DNA from: Salimicrobium flavidum
GTDB lineage: Bacteria; Bacillota; Bacilli; Bacillales; Halobacillaceae
NCBI RefSeq assembly: GCF_900156645.1
Contig: NZ_FTOC01000004.1
Location: 160,770-224,769 of the forward strand
Direction of reading: 5' to 3'
DNA length: 64,000 nucleotides
Numbering within the stretch: the first letter of the stretch is position 1; every line of letters starts with the position of its first letter. This document shows positions 18,453-27,191 of the stretch, piece by piece. Under the pieces are notes generated by a model that was given only the letters and a program-made list of their open reading frames with translations, ran no database searches and was not told the DNA's origin. The position numbers and the translations under genes were made by a program.

Positions 18453-19115
18453 TCAGGAGTTTTTCCATTCGAGCAATCCTGACAGGCTGTCATACTCGAC
18501 CTCCGGCTGGATATCCAATTCTTCTTTTGGAAGACCGTTCCGGTTGATCCAGGCGGTACGGAAACCGTAACTGGAAGCTCCGGTTATATCCCAGGGGTTC
18601 GAGGACATGAACAGGATGTCTTCCTTTTCAAGGCCAAGTGCCTGCTGGGCATACGAATAAGCTGCTGGCACCGGCTTGTATTGCTTCACCTCATCCGCGC
18701 TCAGAACTTCATCGATATACCCGCTGATGTTCGAGCGTTGAATGAGAGGGTCGATCATCGTCGGTGAGCCATTGGAGAAAACGACGAGTCGTTTGTCACC
18801 CAGGACCGAAAGTACCTCCTCCACCTCATCGAAAAGTTCAAGATTCCGGTACGCTTCCATAAGGGCGTCTTCCGCTTCACTTGTGAGAGTAGCTTCGTTA
18901 GCCTTACAGGCGTAACGAAGGGCTTCTTTCGTCACCTGATCGAACGGTTTATATCTCTCGGTCAGCTGGCGAAGAAAAAAGTAGTTCAACTGTTTGTCCC
19001 GCCACGTCTGGCTGATTGCTTCCCCTTTATCCGGGAACCATCTATTACATTCATCACGAACCGAATGAACGTCAAATAAAGTACCATAAGCATCAAATAC
19101 AAGCGCTTTTACCAT
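18453..19115 (-). CDS. HAD hydrolase, haloacid dehalogenase type II
   Basis: 220 residues. Motif I is VFDAYGTLFDVHSV with nucleophile D8. Motif II is VVFSNGSP, motif III holds the Lys around KQYKPVPAAY, and motif IV is FMSSNPWDITGASSYG. DAYGTLFD and SSNPWD are typical of L-2-haloacid dehalogenases, which remove halide from short 2-haloacids; the true substrate may differ. AAGGAGG precedes the ATG. It is alone in its transcription unit. Confidence 0.88.
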   Translation of the reverse strand: MVKALVFDAYGTLFDVHSVRDECNRWFPDKGEAISQTWRDKQLNYFFLRQLTERYKPFDQVTKEALRYACKANEATLTSEAEDALMEAYRNLELFDEVEEVLSVLGDKRLVVFSNGSPTMIDPLIQRSNISGYIDEVLSADEVKQYKPVPAAYSYAQQALGLEKEDILFMSSNPWDITGASSYGFRTAWINRNGLPKEELDIQPEVEYDSLSGLLEWKNS

Positions 19116-19244
19116 CTTAGTGCCTCCTTGAACATTTTTACCTGCTTTCCCAATCCCGAGAAGAAAAAAACCTAAAAAAAGCGGTTACAATTTTCTGTCT
19201 CTTTATGATACAATAGCAAAAATAGATATCCGGGAGGGGTCAGT

Positions 19245-19418
19245 GTGTCATCCTATGGAAAAACACTTCTTGATGCAGAAGGAAACGCAGGTGTCGAACT
19301 TCCTAAATATCTTGTAGAGCAGGAGGGCTTCTCTGAGGGAGATGCTCTGGATATCGGAATCGAAAACGGAAAAATCGTTCTTAAACAAAAAAGTACCGGT
19401 GAAAAAGAAAGTGTATAG
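19245..19418 (+). CDS. Very small AbrB/MazE-like protein
   Basis: A 57-residue frame from GTG 19245 (VSSYGKTLLDAEGNAGVELP). CGGGAGGGG lies 6 bases upstream, and a promoter TTACAA-N18-TACAAT is at 19185-19214. The sequence has the swapped-hairpin AbrB pattern: a short strand, VELPKYLVEQEGFSEGDAL, then DIGIENGKIVLKQK. Such domains bind DNA or act as antitoxins, but no toxin gene is adjacent. The short length and GTG start make it easy to overlook. Function is inferred from pattern only. Confidence 0.65.
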   Translation: MSSYGKTLLDAEGNAGVELPKYLVEQEGFSEGDALDIGIENGKIVLKQKSTGEKESV

Positions 19419-19506
19419 CCAACACCCTCCCTTAGCATGGAGTGATATGTCGGGGCACGTCTTACTTTCTCTTGAGATTGAGGGATAAGTACGCTATACT
19501 GTAAGT

Positions 19507-19597
19507 AGAAATATGAGGAGAAGGAAGAGAGACTCTCTTCCTTCTGTAGTGGTGTTATGAAGACTTTCGCTTGTCCGAGCGGGAGTCTTCTTTTTTT
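19507..19597 (+). ncRNA. Candidate antisense RNA antitoxin
   Basis: A complete small transcription unit without a coding frame. The promoter is TTGAGA (19472-19477), 17 bases, TATACT (19495-19500). A perfect 12-base inverted repeat lies at 19520-19544. The terminator, GAAGACT...AGTCTTC followed by seven T, spans 19559-19597. The transcript runs opposite to the small membrane-peptide gene and overlaps its last dozen codons and 3' untranslated region. This is the layout of the txpA/RatA and bsrG/SR4 type I pairs of Bacillus. The 5' end is estimated from the promoter. Confidence 0.6.
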
Positions 19598-19689
19598 GAC
19601 CTTTTTTTCTCCCGGACTTTCTTACCGAGATCGATCATGGCTGTTACCAGATTCATGATCGCAGCCGTCAAAAACACCCATTCCGTCAT
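19555..19689 (-). CDS. Small single-TM basic peptide, candidate type I toxin
   Basis: 44 residues: one hydrophobic helix (MTEWVFLTAAIMNLVTAMI) and a strongly basic, Lys/Arg/Ser-rich tail. The start at 19689 has GGGGGTGAGG just upstream; the longer frame to 19776 would contain the promoter. A 7-bp hairpin (CCCCTTT/AAAGGGG, 19699-19715) overlaps part of that ribosome site, as in type I toxin mRNAs. An extended -10 (TGTTATGCT, about 19724-19731) would start the RNA just before the hairpin. An opposing small RNA overlaps the 3' end. It could also be a holin-like or structural micropeptide. Confidence 0.6.
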   Translation of the reverse strand: MTEWVFLTAAIMNLVTAMIDLGKKVREKKRSKKEDSRSDKRKSS

Positions 19690-19816
19690 ATTCCTCACCC
19701 CCTTTCTGAAAGGGGCTGCATAAAGCATAACATATCCGGAACAAAATGAGAACACACGTTCTTGTTTTGATTGCAAATTCGTTCCATTGTCGCGGTTTTC
19801 CTAATTCACTATCATC

Positions 19817-20239
19817 TTAAGGGATAATCAGCATATCCTGTTCATCGAACTCCCAATCTTCGCCATACGCCACTTCCCACGTGTAGCCATCCGGATCAAG
19901 AAAATAACCGCTGTAGCCACCCCAGAACACCCGTTCAGCCGGCTTCACGATTGTTCCTCCCGCTTTTTCCGCCTGCAAGAGAACATGGTCCACTTCTTCT
20001 TCCGACTTAGTGTTGTATGCGAGAGTAATGCCCGAAAACCTTCCTCGTTCCCCCGGCTCTCCGATATCTTTCTGTAATTCTTCGAGCTGATAAAGAGCCA
20101 GTTTCGTACCATTGTTCTGAAAAAATACGATGCCGGGATCTTCCTCCGCTTTTGTCTGAAAACCGAGCCCGTCCCGGTAAAAACGCAGAGAGCTGGTGAT
20201 ATCCCTTACTCCGAGTGTAATAAGATTGATACGATTCAT
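19817..20239 (-). CDS. VOC (glyoxalase/bleomycin-resistance fold) protein
   Basis: 140 residues from the ATG at 20239, preceded by AAGGAGTG. It shows the paired beta-alpha-beta modules of the vicinal oxygen chelate fold: MNRINLITLGVRDITSSLRFYRDGLG at the start and GYSGYFLDPDGYTWEVAY at the end. The GLGF and DPDG motifs are typical. Members range from glyoxalases to drug-binding proteins, so the substrate is open. It is monocistronic and downstream of a bidirectional terminator. Confidence 0.85.
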   Translation of the reverse strand: MNRINLITLGVRDITSSLRFYRDGLGFQTKAEEDPGIVFFQNNGTKLALYQLEELQKDIGEPGERGRFSGITLAYNTKSEEEVDHVLLQAEKAGGTIVKPAERVFWGGYSGYFLDPDGYTWEVAYGEDWEFDEQDMLIIP

Positions 20240-20301
20240 GTAACAGCACTCCTTCCTCGAATTTTTGTTCCTCTTCTCTAACATTGTATCTTTTCTTCGA
20301 C

Positions 20302-20340
20302 AAAAATACCGAACTTCTCAAAAAGAAAGTCGGTATTTTT
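20302..20340. terminator. Bidirectional terminator
   Basis: AAAAATACCGA and TCGGTATTTTT form a perfect 11-bp stem after the DMT transporter gene. Confidence 0.85.
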
Positions 20341-20353
20341 CTGAAACTCTATT

Positions 20354-21259
20354 TTATTTTCCGGAAACTGTCGCGCTACTTCTCTTGAACAGACGATCGC
20401 CCTGTGTGGTGACGATGACACCCGCTATAACTGCAAGTGCCCCGCCGATCTGGACCCAGGTGACGGTCTCCCCGAGCCATAAAGCCGCTCCTGCCATCGT
20501 AAACACAGGAAGAAGGTTGAGGAAGATCGACGATTTCGATGCTCCAACCTGATCGACAGCGAAATTATACATCGATATGGCGATGAAAGAAGGAAAAACT
20601 CCGAGATACAGAATTCCGATCATGCTTCCTTGATCAAACGTCGGAACCCCAGCGAGCAACCACTCGATGCCGACGATCGGCAACAGGAACAGCACGGATA
20701 ATCCCGTCATAACGAGCAGGGCTCCGTAACTCGGGAACAGCGGCATGTACTGTTTTACATAAATCGAATACACTGTCCAGCTGGCGATCGCTCCGATCAT
20801 TATCGCATCCCCCGGATTCCAGTTCATTGATGCTACCTGCAGGATTCTTCCATCCATAATCACCCAAATAGCACCGAGCAAGGAAATGAACACCCCGGCC
20901 CACTGGATACTGTAGATTTTTTCTTTCAATATGTAGGCACCGAAAATGACCGTTACGACCGGTATGACGGTCTCGAGAACCGATACGTTCGTCGAAGTCG
21001 TAAATTGCAGCGACGCATAAATGAACGTGTTGAAAAACGTGATGCCGCTGAGGGTCATGATCAAGAACGGTTTTTTGTACGTAAAAAAAAGTTCCTTATG
21101 GTGACGGGCAGAACGAAACCCGATCGGCAGCAACACAAGAAAAGCGACGACCAGACGGAGAAAGGCGATCGTGTACGGAGGCAGATCATTGATCGCTTTT
21201 CCGACTAATATATTTCCTGAAAACATAATTACCACCAGAACGAGAAGGATATACGGCAT
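20354..21259 (-). CDS. EamA/DMT-superfamily transporter
   Basis: 301 residues with ten hydrophobic segments arranged as two EamA repeats, for example VGKAINDLPPYTIAFLRLVVAF in the first and LWLGETVTWVQIGGALAVIAGV in the second. The family exports metabolites such as amino acids. The start overlaps the stop of ywbE by one base, so the two genes form an operon read leftward. The substrate is unknown. Confidence 0.87.
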   Translation of the reverse strand: MPYILLVLVVIMFSGNILVGKAINDLPPYTIAFLRLVVAFLVLLPIGFRSARHHKELFFTYKKPFLIMTLSGITFFNTFIYASLQFTTSTNVSVLETVIPVVTVIFGAYILKEKIYSIQWAGVFISLLGAIWVIMDGRILQVASMNWNPGDAIMIGAIASWTVYSIYVKQYMPLFPSYGALLVMTGLSVLFLLPIVGIEWLLAGVPTFDQGSMIGILYLGVFPSFIAISMYNFAVDQVGASKSSIFLNLLPVFTMAGAALWLGETVTWVQIGGALAVIAGVIVTTQGDRLFKRSSATVSGK

Positions 21260-21450
21260 TAATGAATCTCCTTCACGCGTCCCACCTGACCATCTTCAAG
21301 ACGGACTTTGATCCCGTGCGGATGCTGCGGTGACTTCGTCAAAATATCTTTCACGACACCTTGGGTTAGGGTACCGGAGCGCTGATCTTTTTTCAGAACG
21401 ATAGACACGTTCGCTCCCGGTTTGATATCTTTTCGCATATTTCCTGACAT
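21259..21450 (-). CDS. ywbE: YwbE family protein (DUF2196)
   Basis: 63 residues. The sequence IKPGANVSIVLKKDQRSGTLTQG, KDILTKSPQHPHGIKVRLEDG and GRVKEIH is the full-length YwbE fold, a small beta-barrel of unknown function. AGGAGTG precedes the ATG. Its stop overlaps the start of the DMT transporter. Confidence 0.9.
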   Translation of the reverse strand: MSGNMRKDIKPGANVSIVLKKDQRSGTLTQGVVKDILTKSPQHPHGIKVRLEDGQVGRVKEIH

Positions 21451-21542
21451 TTACTTTCACTCCTTTCTCCTATACACTTTAACACATTTAAGCTGTCTTG
21501 AATTCAAGAGTTTGATATAATAAATGGACAGAGGTGAATACT

Positions 21543-22160
21543 ATGAACTTTGATTCTATCCGCGATAAACTCGCATACCATACACCGCATACCATCGGTA
21601 GGACCAAGCCGGTCAATTTCTCAGTTCTGCTCCCGCTCATCCGGAAGGAAGGGGAACTTCACGTCATCTTTGAAGTACGTTCGCTCACTATGAGACGACA
21701 GCCCGGCGAGGTCTGCTTCCCCGGCGGTATGGCAGATGAAGAAGATAATCATCTCCAGGATACCGCCATACGAGAAATGTGTGAAGAACTTGGCACCAGA
21801 CCGGAAGAAGTGACTGATATTTGGAAACTAGGAACGCTTCTCTCTCCATTCGGCCCGAAAATCCATGCCTATGTCGGAAGTCTCGACAAAACGGAAGATT
21901 TCGTAGAGAATCCGGGAGAAGTCGAAGAATCGTTCACGGTTCCGTTATCCTTTTTCTTAGAGAACGAACCCACTGTACATTACATCGATATCGATGTGCG
22001 TCCCCGGGAAGGATTTCCTTACGACGACATTGCTAACGGCAAGACGTATGAATGGCAGACGATTCCTTACGAAGAGAATTTCTACTACTTCGAGGACAAA
22101 GTGATCTGGGGGCTGACGGCTCGGATTTTGAAAAGTTTCGTCCATGTAATCAAAAACTAA
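21543..22160 (+). CDS. NUDIX hydrolase, CoA pyrophosphatase type
   Basis: 205 residues from ATG 21543, preceded by GAGGTGA. The NUDIX box is present as GGMADEEDNHLQDTAIREMCEELG (about residues 65-88), with the upstream RRQPGEVCFPGG block that marks the NudL/YeaB coenzyme A diphosphatase group. The likely reaction is cleavage of CoA or its oxidised form to phosphopantetheine and 3',5'-ADP. It is monocistronic and divergent from ywbE. Confidence 0.87.
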   Translation: MNFDSIRDKLAYHTPHTIGRTKPVNFSVLLPLIRKEGELHVIFEVRSLTMRRQPGEVCFPGGMADEEDNHLQDTAIREMCEELGTRPEEVTDIWKLGTLLSPFGPKIHAYVGSLDKTEDFVENPGEVEESFTVPLSFFLENEPTVHYIDIDVRPREGFPYDDIANGKTYEWQTIPYEENFYYFEDKVIWGLTARILKSFVHVIKN

Positions 22161-22188
22161 GGAGGCTATTATCCATGTGGCCTTCTTT

Positions 22189-22491
22189 TTAAATTTCTTG
22201 TTTTTCATTCGACAACCGGATCAATGATGAACTGCCGACACTGAAAAGGAAAAGAACGACCGGGAAAATAAAAGAAAGAGGCACACTCGTCTTTTCTTTT
22301 ACCTGGAGCACGATCACGACTGACAGTATACACCATATAACATTCAGCCATTTAGTAGCAGCTGTCATATACTGTTTTTCACCACAATGATTACATTCTT
22401 TATCTTTAAAAGATAATTCCTTCTTCCACGTTTCCCATACCGACCACTTTTCTCCACAGTTCTGACAGACCCTCACTGCAGTACTTTTCAT
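22189..22491 (-). CDS. Small two-TM protein with CxxC-20-CxxC zinc ribbon
   Basis: 100 residues from the ATG at 22491. Two CxxC pairs about 20 residues apart (RVCQNCGEKW and KECNHCGEK) form a zinc ribbon of the kind seen in the TIGR04104 family. Two hydrophobic segments follow (WLNVIWCILSVVIVLQV and PLSFIFPVVLFLFSVG). Its function is unknown. It converges on the NUDIX gene. Confidence 0.7.
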   Translation of the reverse strand: MKSTAVRVCQNCGEKWSVWETWKKELSFKDKECNHCGEKQYMTAATKWLNVIWCILSVVIVLQVKEKTSVPLSFIFPVVLFLFSVGSSSLIRLSNEKQEI

Positions 22492-22741
22492 TTCGAATCC
22501 CAACCTAATCCACGAATTTTAAAAGCTTTACTTTTACCTGATGGAAGTTATTTTGTATAGCTTATCACTACGCTCCACCTCGAGCCAATCCTTTCCAAAA
22601 GTTTCTGTTAAATGTCAATGTTGATTTTGGGGTTGTTAGGGTTGAGAAGAAATAATAGTGTTTAATTCTAGCAGAGGAAGAAAAGTTTAATGTATTTTAC
22701 CACCTACTATATATATAGATTATGGATTGGAAGGAATCAGG

Positions 22742-22885
22742 ATGATAGTAGAACAATTATTCATGTTACTTGTAGTTGTAGGTTTTCCAATACTTTTTCT
22801 AGTATTAATTTTATTGGGATTAAATAACCGAAGACGTTTAGAAGAAATTGAAAAGAAAATGGATTATTTGCTAGAAAGAAAATAA
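22742..22885 (+). CDS. Small single-TM protein
   Basis: A 47-residue frame: MIVEQLFMLLVVVGFPILFL, further hydrophobic residues, then a charged tail (NNRRRLEEIEKKMDYLLERK). GGAAGGAATCAGG lies before the ATG. The region is AT-rich, unlike its neighbours. A single membrane helix with a cytoplasmic coiled tail is a common micropeptide layout. I do not recognise a family. Confidence 0.5.
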   Translation: MIVEQLFMLLVVVGFPILFLVLILLGLNNRRRLEEIEKKMDYLLERK

Positions 22886-22950
22886 TATATTGAGCGAAGA
22901 AAGAAAACATTCGCTAAGGCAGATATTTGCTGATGTGTATATAAATATTA

Positions 22951-23053
22951 GGCTCTATTATCGTTAATTGTTGATTTTCATCTCTACGAGGGGAAGCTTG
23001 TCGCAAGCGTCTCCACCCTTCGCTCTAAAATCAACAACAGGATTTAACAGAGC
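22951..23053. repeat. MITE-like dispersed element, copy 2 (short form)
   Basis: About 103 bases, inverted relative to copy 1, from GGCTCTATTA to TTAACAGAGC. It keeps both sub-terminal TTGATTTT arms and the GTCTCCACCCTTCG block, but the central portion is deleted. Confidence 0.8.
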
Positions 23054-23060
23054 TTTCCAA

Positions 23061-23100
23061 AAAAAGAAACTCGCGCTCTCAACAATCGAGAGCGCGAGTT
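23061..23100 (-). terminator. Terminator of cadCA
   Basis: AACTCGCGCTCTC and GAGAGCGCGAGTT form a 13-bp stem, followed on the minus strand by a T-rich run, three bases after the cadA stop. Confidence 0.9.
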
Positions 23101-23103
23101 CCG

Positions 23104-25512
23104 TCAATTTTGTTTCAACAATCTCATACTGTTCAGAATAACGATAAGCGCCGCACCGGTATCACTCAGAACAGCCATCCAAAGTGTCAAAATACCCGGG
23201 AAAATAAGCACGAGCGCCGCTGCTTTCGTCAAAAGGGCAAACCAGATGTTCTGCTTGATGATCGTCAATGCTTTCCTGCTCAATACAATAGTCTCAGGAA
23301 GTTTCTCAAGGTTATCGGCCATCAGGACGATATCCGCCGTTTCCATCGCTGTATCCGTTCCGGCACCGCCCATGGCGATACCGAGATCAGCAGTAGCAAG
23401 CGCAGGTGCATCGTTGATACCGTCACCCACCATGGCCACTTTTTTCCCTTCCTGTTGTAGCTTCTGAATCGCTGTGACTTTATCCTCTGGCATCAGTTCG
23501 GAAAAGTAACGGTCCACGCCAGCTTCTGTAGCAATTTTACCTGCTGTGCCTTCGTTATCTCCCGTCAACATCACCATCTCTTTCATGCCCGAGTTTTTCA
23601 GTCGCTCTATGGCCCGGACGGTGACTTCACGAATCGTATCGCGAACAGCGATGATACCGAAGATTTCCGAACGTGTCCCGATAATAATCAGTGTATTTCC
23701 ATTTTTTTGAAGTGATACTATATCTTCATCGACTTCAGATAAAGAGACTCCGAGCTCTTCGAACAATTGAGGCTTTCCGGCGAATGTCTCTACACCTTCC
23801 ACTGTACCTTTTGCGCCTTTACCGGCGATCGCTTCAAATGTTGAACCGTTTTTCAGTGGGAGACCGCGCTCTTTCGTATAGGCAAGGATCGCTTCCGCAA
23901 TCGGGTGCGTAGATTGTGATTCGATCGTCGCAGCTACTGAGAGCAACTCTTCTTTACTGTGACGAAGAGAAAGAACTTCGGCCACTTTCGGCTGTCCTTC
24001 CGTGAGCGTCCCCGTCTTATCAAAAGCTATAGCTCCGATCGTCCCCGCTTTCTCGAGGTACGTACCTCCTTTGATCAGCACACCGTGTCTCGCAGCGTTA
24101 CCGATCGCTGAAACGATAGCTACCGGAGTGGATATGACGAGTGCACACGGACAAGCGACTACGAGAAGCGCAAGACCTTTGTAAAGCCATTCACCCCATC
24201 CGCCGAAGCCGAGAAGTGGTGGAAAGACCATCACCAGTAATGCAAGAATGAATACCACTGGTGTGTAAATGGCCGCGAACCGGTCGATGAACGCTTCCGT
24301 CGGTGCTTTTTTCTCCTGGGCTTCTTCGACGAGGTGAATGATTTTCGCAATCGTCGTATCCTCCACCAGCGTAGTGACCCGGACTTCAAGGGCGCCATTT
24401 TCATTCAACGTCCCGGCGTATACCGTGTTTCCGGGCTCTTTATCCACCGGCATAGATTCACCGGTGATCGGCGCCTCGTTAATACTTGTCGTTCCGGAGA
24501 TGATTTCACCGTCGAGTGGTATTTTTTCGCCGGGACGGACTACCAATGTCTCTCCGACAGTGATCTCTTCTACGGCTTTTTCTACCATACCGTCACCGGA
24601 TTTCACGAGGGCTCTGGCAGGCGTAAGATCCATCAGGCTTCTGATCGAATCTCTCGTCCGTTCCATCGATCTGTTCTGAAGCGCATTCCCTACAGCGAAT
24701 AGGAAAACGACCATCGCTCCCTCGAACCATTCTCCGATGAGCGCAGCCCCTGTAGCTGCTGTCGCCATCAGTACATTCATATCAAGCGATTTTGCTTTCA
24801 CGGCGTAGAAAGCTGATTTCGCGGGTTTGTACCCACCTGCGAGAATCGATAAGGCGTACATCAATGTAACGAGAATTTCCGGAACCCCCGTGAACGAACC
24901 CGTAAAACCGAGCGCGAGAAACAAACCGGAAATAACTGTAACGGATGGACCTTTACGTTTATCAGGTGAAGCTTCTCTTTGTGCATCTGCTGTTTCCGGA
25001 TAAGCCTCAAACCCTGATTTCTCTACTTCCTTCAATATCTCTTCACGGCTCAGGCCATGAGAAACCCGCATCTTCCCGGTTGAAAAGTTGACCTGTACAT
25101 CCGCCACGTCAGGGTGGTTCCCCATGTGTTTCTCTACCGTCATCGCGCAGGAGCTGCAGTCCATCCCACCTATCATATACGTTTCATACTTCTTCGAGGG
25201 AAATACGGGGGCCGCTTCAAACCCAAGTTTCTTCACGTCTGCCGGTATTTCTTCCTTCACGCGTGAGCTTTTGGTCTCAACCGCCAGTTTCCCGGTCCCG
25301 TAATGGACCCGGGCCGCGTTCACTCCTTCTTTTTTGCCGATTCCTTTTTCAATGGTTGCCGCACACGAAGGACAGTCCATCCCACTTATATAAAACTCCA
25401 CTGCCTGGTCAGGATTAGAGCTGGAGGTTTTCTCTCCTTCGGCTCCACAGGTCGAAGAAGCGCAGCAGTCTGATTTTTGTTCTTCCAGTTCTTTTTCAGT
25501 GACACGACTCAT
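23104..25512 (-). CDS. cadA: Heavy-metal P1B-type ATPase (Cd/Zn/Pb export)
   Basis: 802 residues. The N-terminus has a cysteine-rich stretch (residues 16-22) and two HMA metal-binding domains, GMDCPSCAATIEKGI (C47, C50) and GMDCSSCAMTVEKHM (C119, C122). The catalytic core shows the CPC motif of TM6 (about 455), the phosphorylated DKTGTLTEG (about 497), the HP of STHPIAEAI and GDGINDAPAL (about 697). The CPC motif and the CadC-type regulator point to Cd2+/Zn2+/Pb2+ export. The start overlaps the end of cadC. All key residues are present. Confidence 0.93.
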   Translation of the reverse strand: MSRVTEKELEEQKSDCCASSTCGAEGEKTSSSNPDQAVEFYISGMDCPSCAATIEKGIGKKEGVNAARVHYGTGKLAVETKSSRVKEEIPADVKKLGFEAAPVFPSKKYETYMIGGMDCSSCAMTVEKHMGNHPDVADVQVNFSTGKMRVSHGLSREEILKEVEKSGFEAYPETADAQREASPDKRKGPSVTVISGLFLALGFTGSFTGVPEILVTLMYALSILAGGYKPAKSAFYAVKAKSLDMNVLMATAATGAALIGEWFEGAMVVFLFAVGNALQNRSMERTRDSIRSLMDLTPARALVKSGDGMVEKAVEEITVGETLVVRPGEKIPLDGEIISGTTSINEAPITGESMPVDKEPGNTVYAGTLNENGALEVRVTTLVEDTTIAKIIHLVEEAQEKKAPTEAFIDRFAAIYTPVVFILALLVMVFPPLLGFGGWGEWLYKGLALLVVACPCALVISTPVAIVSAIGNAARHGVLIKGGTYLEKAGTIGAIAFDKTGTLTEGQPKVAEVLSLRHSKEELLSVAATIESQSTHPIAEAILAYTKERGLPLKNGSTFEAIAGKGAKGTVEGVETFAGKPQLFEELGVSLSEVDEDIVSLQKNGNTLIIIGTRSEIFGIIAVRDTIREVTVRAIERLKNSGMKEMVMLTGDNEGTAGKIATEAGVDRYFSELMPEDKVTAIQKLQQEGKKVAMVGDGINDAPALATADLGIAMGGAGTDTAMETADIVLMADNLEKLPETIVLSRKALTIIKQNIWFALLTKAAALVLIFPGILTLWMAVLSDTGAALIVILNSMRLLKQN

Positions 25513-25889
25513 ACTCGCACCTCTTCCTGTTTGTGGAGAAGAGCGATCGAAACGAGCTGGCGGACATGCTCATCGACTAAAGAATAGAATACAAGTTTCC
25601 CGTCCTTACGATAAGTAGCTAGATTATTACGACGAAGCTGACGCAAGTGATGCGAAGCGGTAGCCGTCGTACAACCGATAATGTTAGCTACATCACAGAC
25701 ACATAGCTCTTTTTCAAGCGTCAGCGCATAAATGATTTTCACCCGCGTCGTGTCGGATAACGCTTTGAAAATCGACTCCACCCCCTGCACCTGATCTATC
25801 TTAGGCTGCACGCGGGTAACGAGTTCTTCGTCATAACAGAACGTTTCGCATGTATCTTTAGGTTGTTTTTTCACTGTTTCATCCGCCAT
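25509..25889 (-). CDS. cadC: CadC/ArsR-family metal-sensing repressor
   Basis: 126 residues. The N-terminal cysteines C14 and C18 (CETFC) and the ELCVCDVANI motif in helix 4 (C63, C65) reproduce the thiolate metal site of staphylococcal CadC. The winged helix follows (CTTATASHHLRQLRRNNLATYRK). Metal binding releases it from DNA and opens the cadCA operon. Two operator palindromes are upstream, and the gene overlaps cadA by four bases. Confidence 0.93.
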   Translation of the reverse strand: MADETVKKQPKDTCETFCYDEELVTRVQPKIDQVQGVESIFKALSDTTRVKIIYALTLEKELCVCDVANIIGCTTATASHHLRQLRRNNLATYRKDGKLVFYSLVDEHVRQLVSIALLHKQEEVRV

Positions 25890-25906
25890 TTATATCCACT
25901 CCTCAT

Positions 25907-25980
25907 TCAAACCTTTGTTTGATTAAACTATATACCCCAGAACTGCGAAGGTCAACACTTACATTCAAATATCCATTTGA
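25907..25980 (-). promoter_or_regulatory. cadCA promoter and two CadC-type operators
   Basis: Minus-strand TTGACC (25955-25950), 17 bases, TATAGT (25932-25927). It is flanked by two perfect palindromes, TCAAACCTTTGTTTGA (25907-25922) downstream and TCAAATATCCATTTGA (25965-25980) upstream. Both fit the TCAAA-N6-TTTGA form of ArsR/CadC operators. Confidence 0.85.
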
Positions 25981-26038
25981 TTATTGAGCCAGCCGCGATA
26001 AATTCGTAAACTCCATGGACAATTGTTTATATAATAAC

Positions 26039-26213
26039 GCTCTTCAAAAGCCGGTTGTTGATTTCAGAATGAAGGGGGAAGACGCCTGCGGGAGAAGAAT
26101 GAACTTAAAAATCACCAGGATTGACTAAAAAGAGATTCTGGTAGTCCGCCGTCATGCCCGCGGCAAACTTCCACTCGTATAGATGAAAATCAACAATAAA
26201 CGGTAACAGAGCC
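26039..26213. repeat. MITE-like dispersed element, copy 3
   Basis: About 175 bases, same orientation as copy 1: GCTCTTCAAAAGCCGGTTG at the left and GGTAACAGAGCC at the right. The left terminal repeat is partly degraded and the interior is clearly homologous. Confidence 0.8.
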
Positions 26214-26276
26214 AAAAAAAAAAGCAACACGACCAAATTCGGCGCGTTGCTTCTCAGTAAGCCTATAATATGATTT

Positions 26277-27191
26277 TTACCGCTTCCCATTCAGACTGAC
26301 CGCTATTCGCGAACCGATGTGAGCGTTATGTTTTACCAATGCTATATTCGCATCGAGACTTTTTCCGTCGGTCAGTTCTTTGATTCTTCCAAGCAGATAA
26401 GGAGTGCTGTCTTTTCCTGAAATATGATCGGCTTTCGCTTCTCGGATCGCCTGCCCGATGATTTCATCAATATATGCTTCGTCCATGGCGTCCTTTTCAG
26501 GAATAGGATTGGCGATGACGGCCCCTCCCTGGAGTCCGAGATCCCACTTCGCCTTCAGGGTATCCGCGATAACTTCTACGGAATCAGCCCGGAAGTTCAG
26601 TTCAAATTCACTTGTTCTTGTATAGAAAGCTGGCAATCGATCAGTTTCATAGCCGATGACAGGCACTCCTTTGGTCTCCAGATATTCCATCGTCAGACCG
26701 AGGTCGAGAATCGATTTGGCACCGGCGCAGACGACCGCTACATTCGTCTTGGCAAGCTCTTCGAGGTCCGCAGAAATATCCATCGTCGTTTCCCCTCCAC
26801 GGTGGACTCCGCCGATCCCTCCAGTGACGAACATTTCGATATCCGCAAGTTCCGCACATATCATCGTCGTCGCAACCGTTGTCGCTCCGAGTGTTTTTAC
26901 AGCTACGACATGAGCAAGGTCGCGCCGGGATACTTTAGCGACGTCATCACTGTTTCCGAACATCTCCAGTTCCTCATCACTCAAACCGATTTTTATATTC
27001 CCATCCATAATGGCGATCGTCGCCGGCACCGCCCCTTCATCACGGACAATCTGTTCCACTTCCCGGGCCATTTTCACATTCTGAGGATAAGGCATTCCGT
27101 GGGAGATGATCGTCGACTCAAGTGCTACCACCGGTTTCCCTGCCGCCTTTGCGTCCTGTACTTCTTTTGAAAAATCAAGATATTGTTCCAT
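26277..27191 (-). CDS. psuG: Pseudouridine-5'-phosphate glycosidase
   Basis: 304 residues of the PsuG (YeiN/indigoidine synthase A) family. [58 protein letters not shown] and the C-terminal [16 protein letters not shown] are all conserved family blocks. The enzyme splits pseudouridine 5'-phosphate into uracil and ribose 5-phosphate. The start overlaps the upstream kinase gene by 17 bases, so the two steps of pseudouridine catabolism are co-expressed. Confidence 0.93.
   Translation of the reverse strand: MEQYLDFSKEVQDAKAAGKPVVALESTIISHGMPYPQNVKMAREVEQIVRDEGAVPATIAIMDGNIKIGLSDEELEMFGNSDDVAKVSRRDLAHVVAVKTLGATTVATTMICAELADIEMFVTGGIGGVHRGGETTMDISADLEELAKTNVAVVCAGAKSILDLGLTMEYLETKGVPVIGYETDRLPAFYTRTSEFELNFRADSVEVIADTLKAKWDLGLQGGAVIANPIPEKDAMDEAYIDEIIGQAIREAKADHISGKDSTPYLLGRIKELTDGKSLDANIALVKHNAHIGSRIAVSLNGKR

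Noticed and set aside
26424..27170. A 248-codon open frame opposite psuG
   Set aside because: It is a mirror of a well-supported gene; its composition (Arg, His, Ser, Phe rich) is that of an antisense translation.
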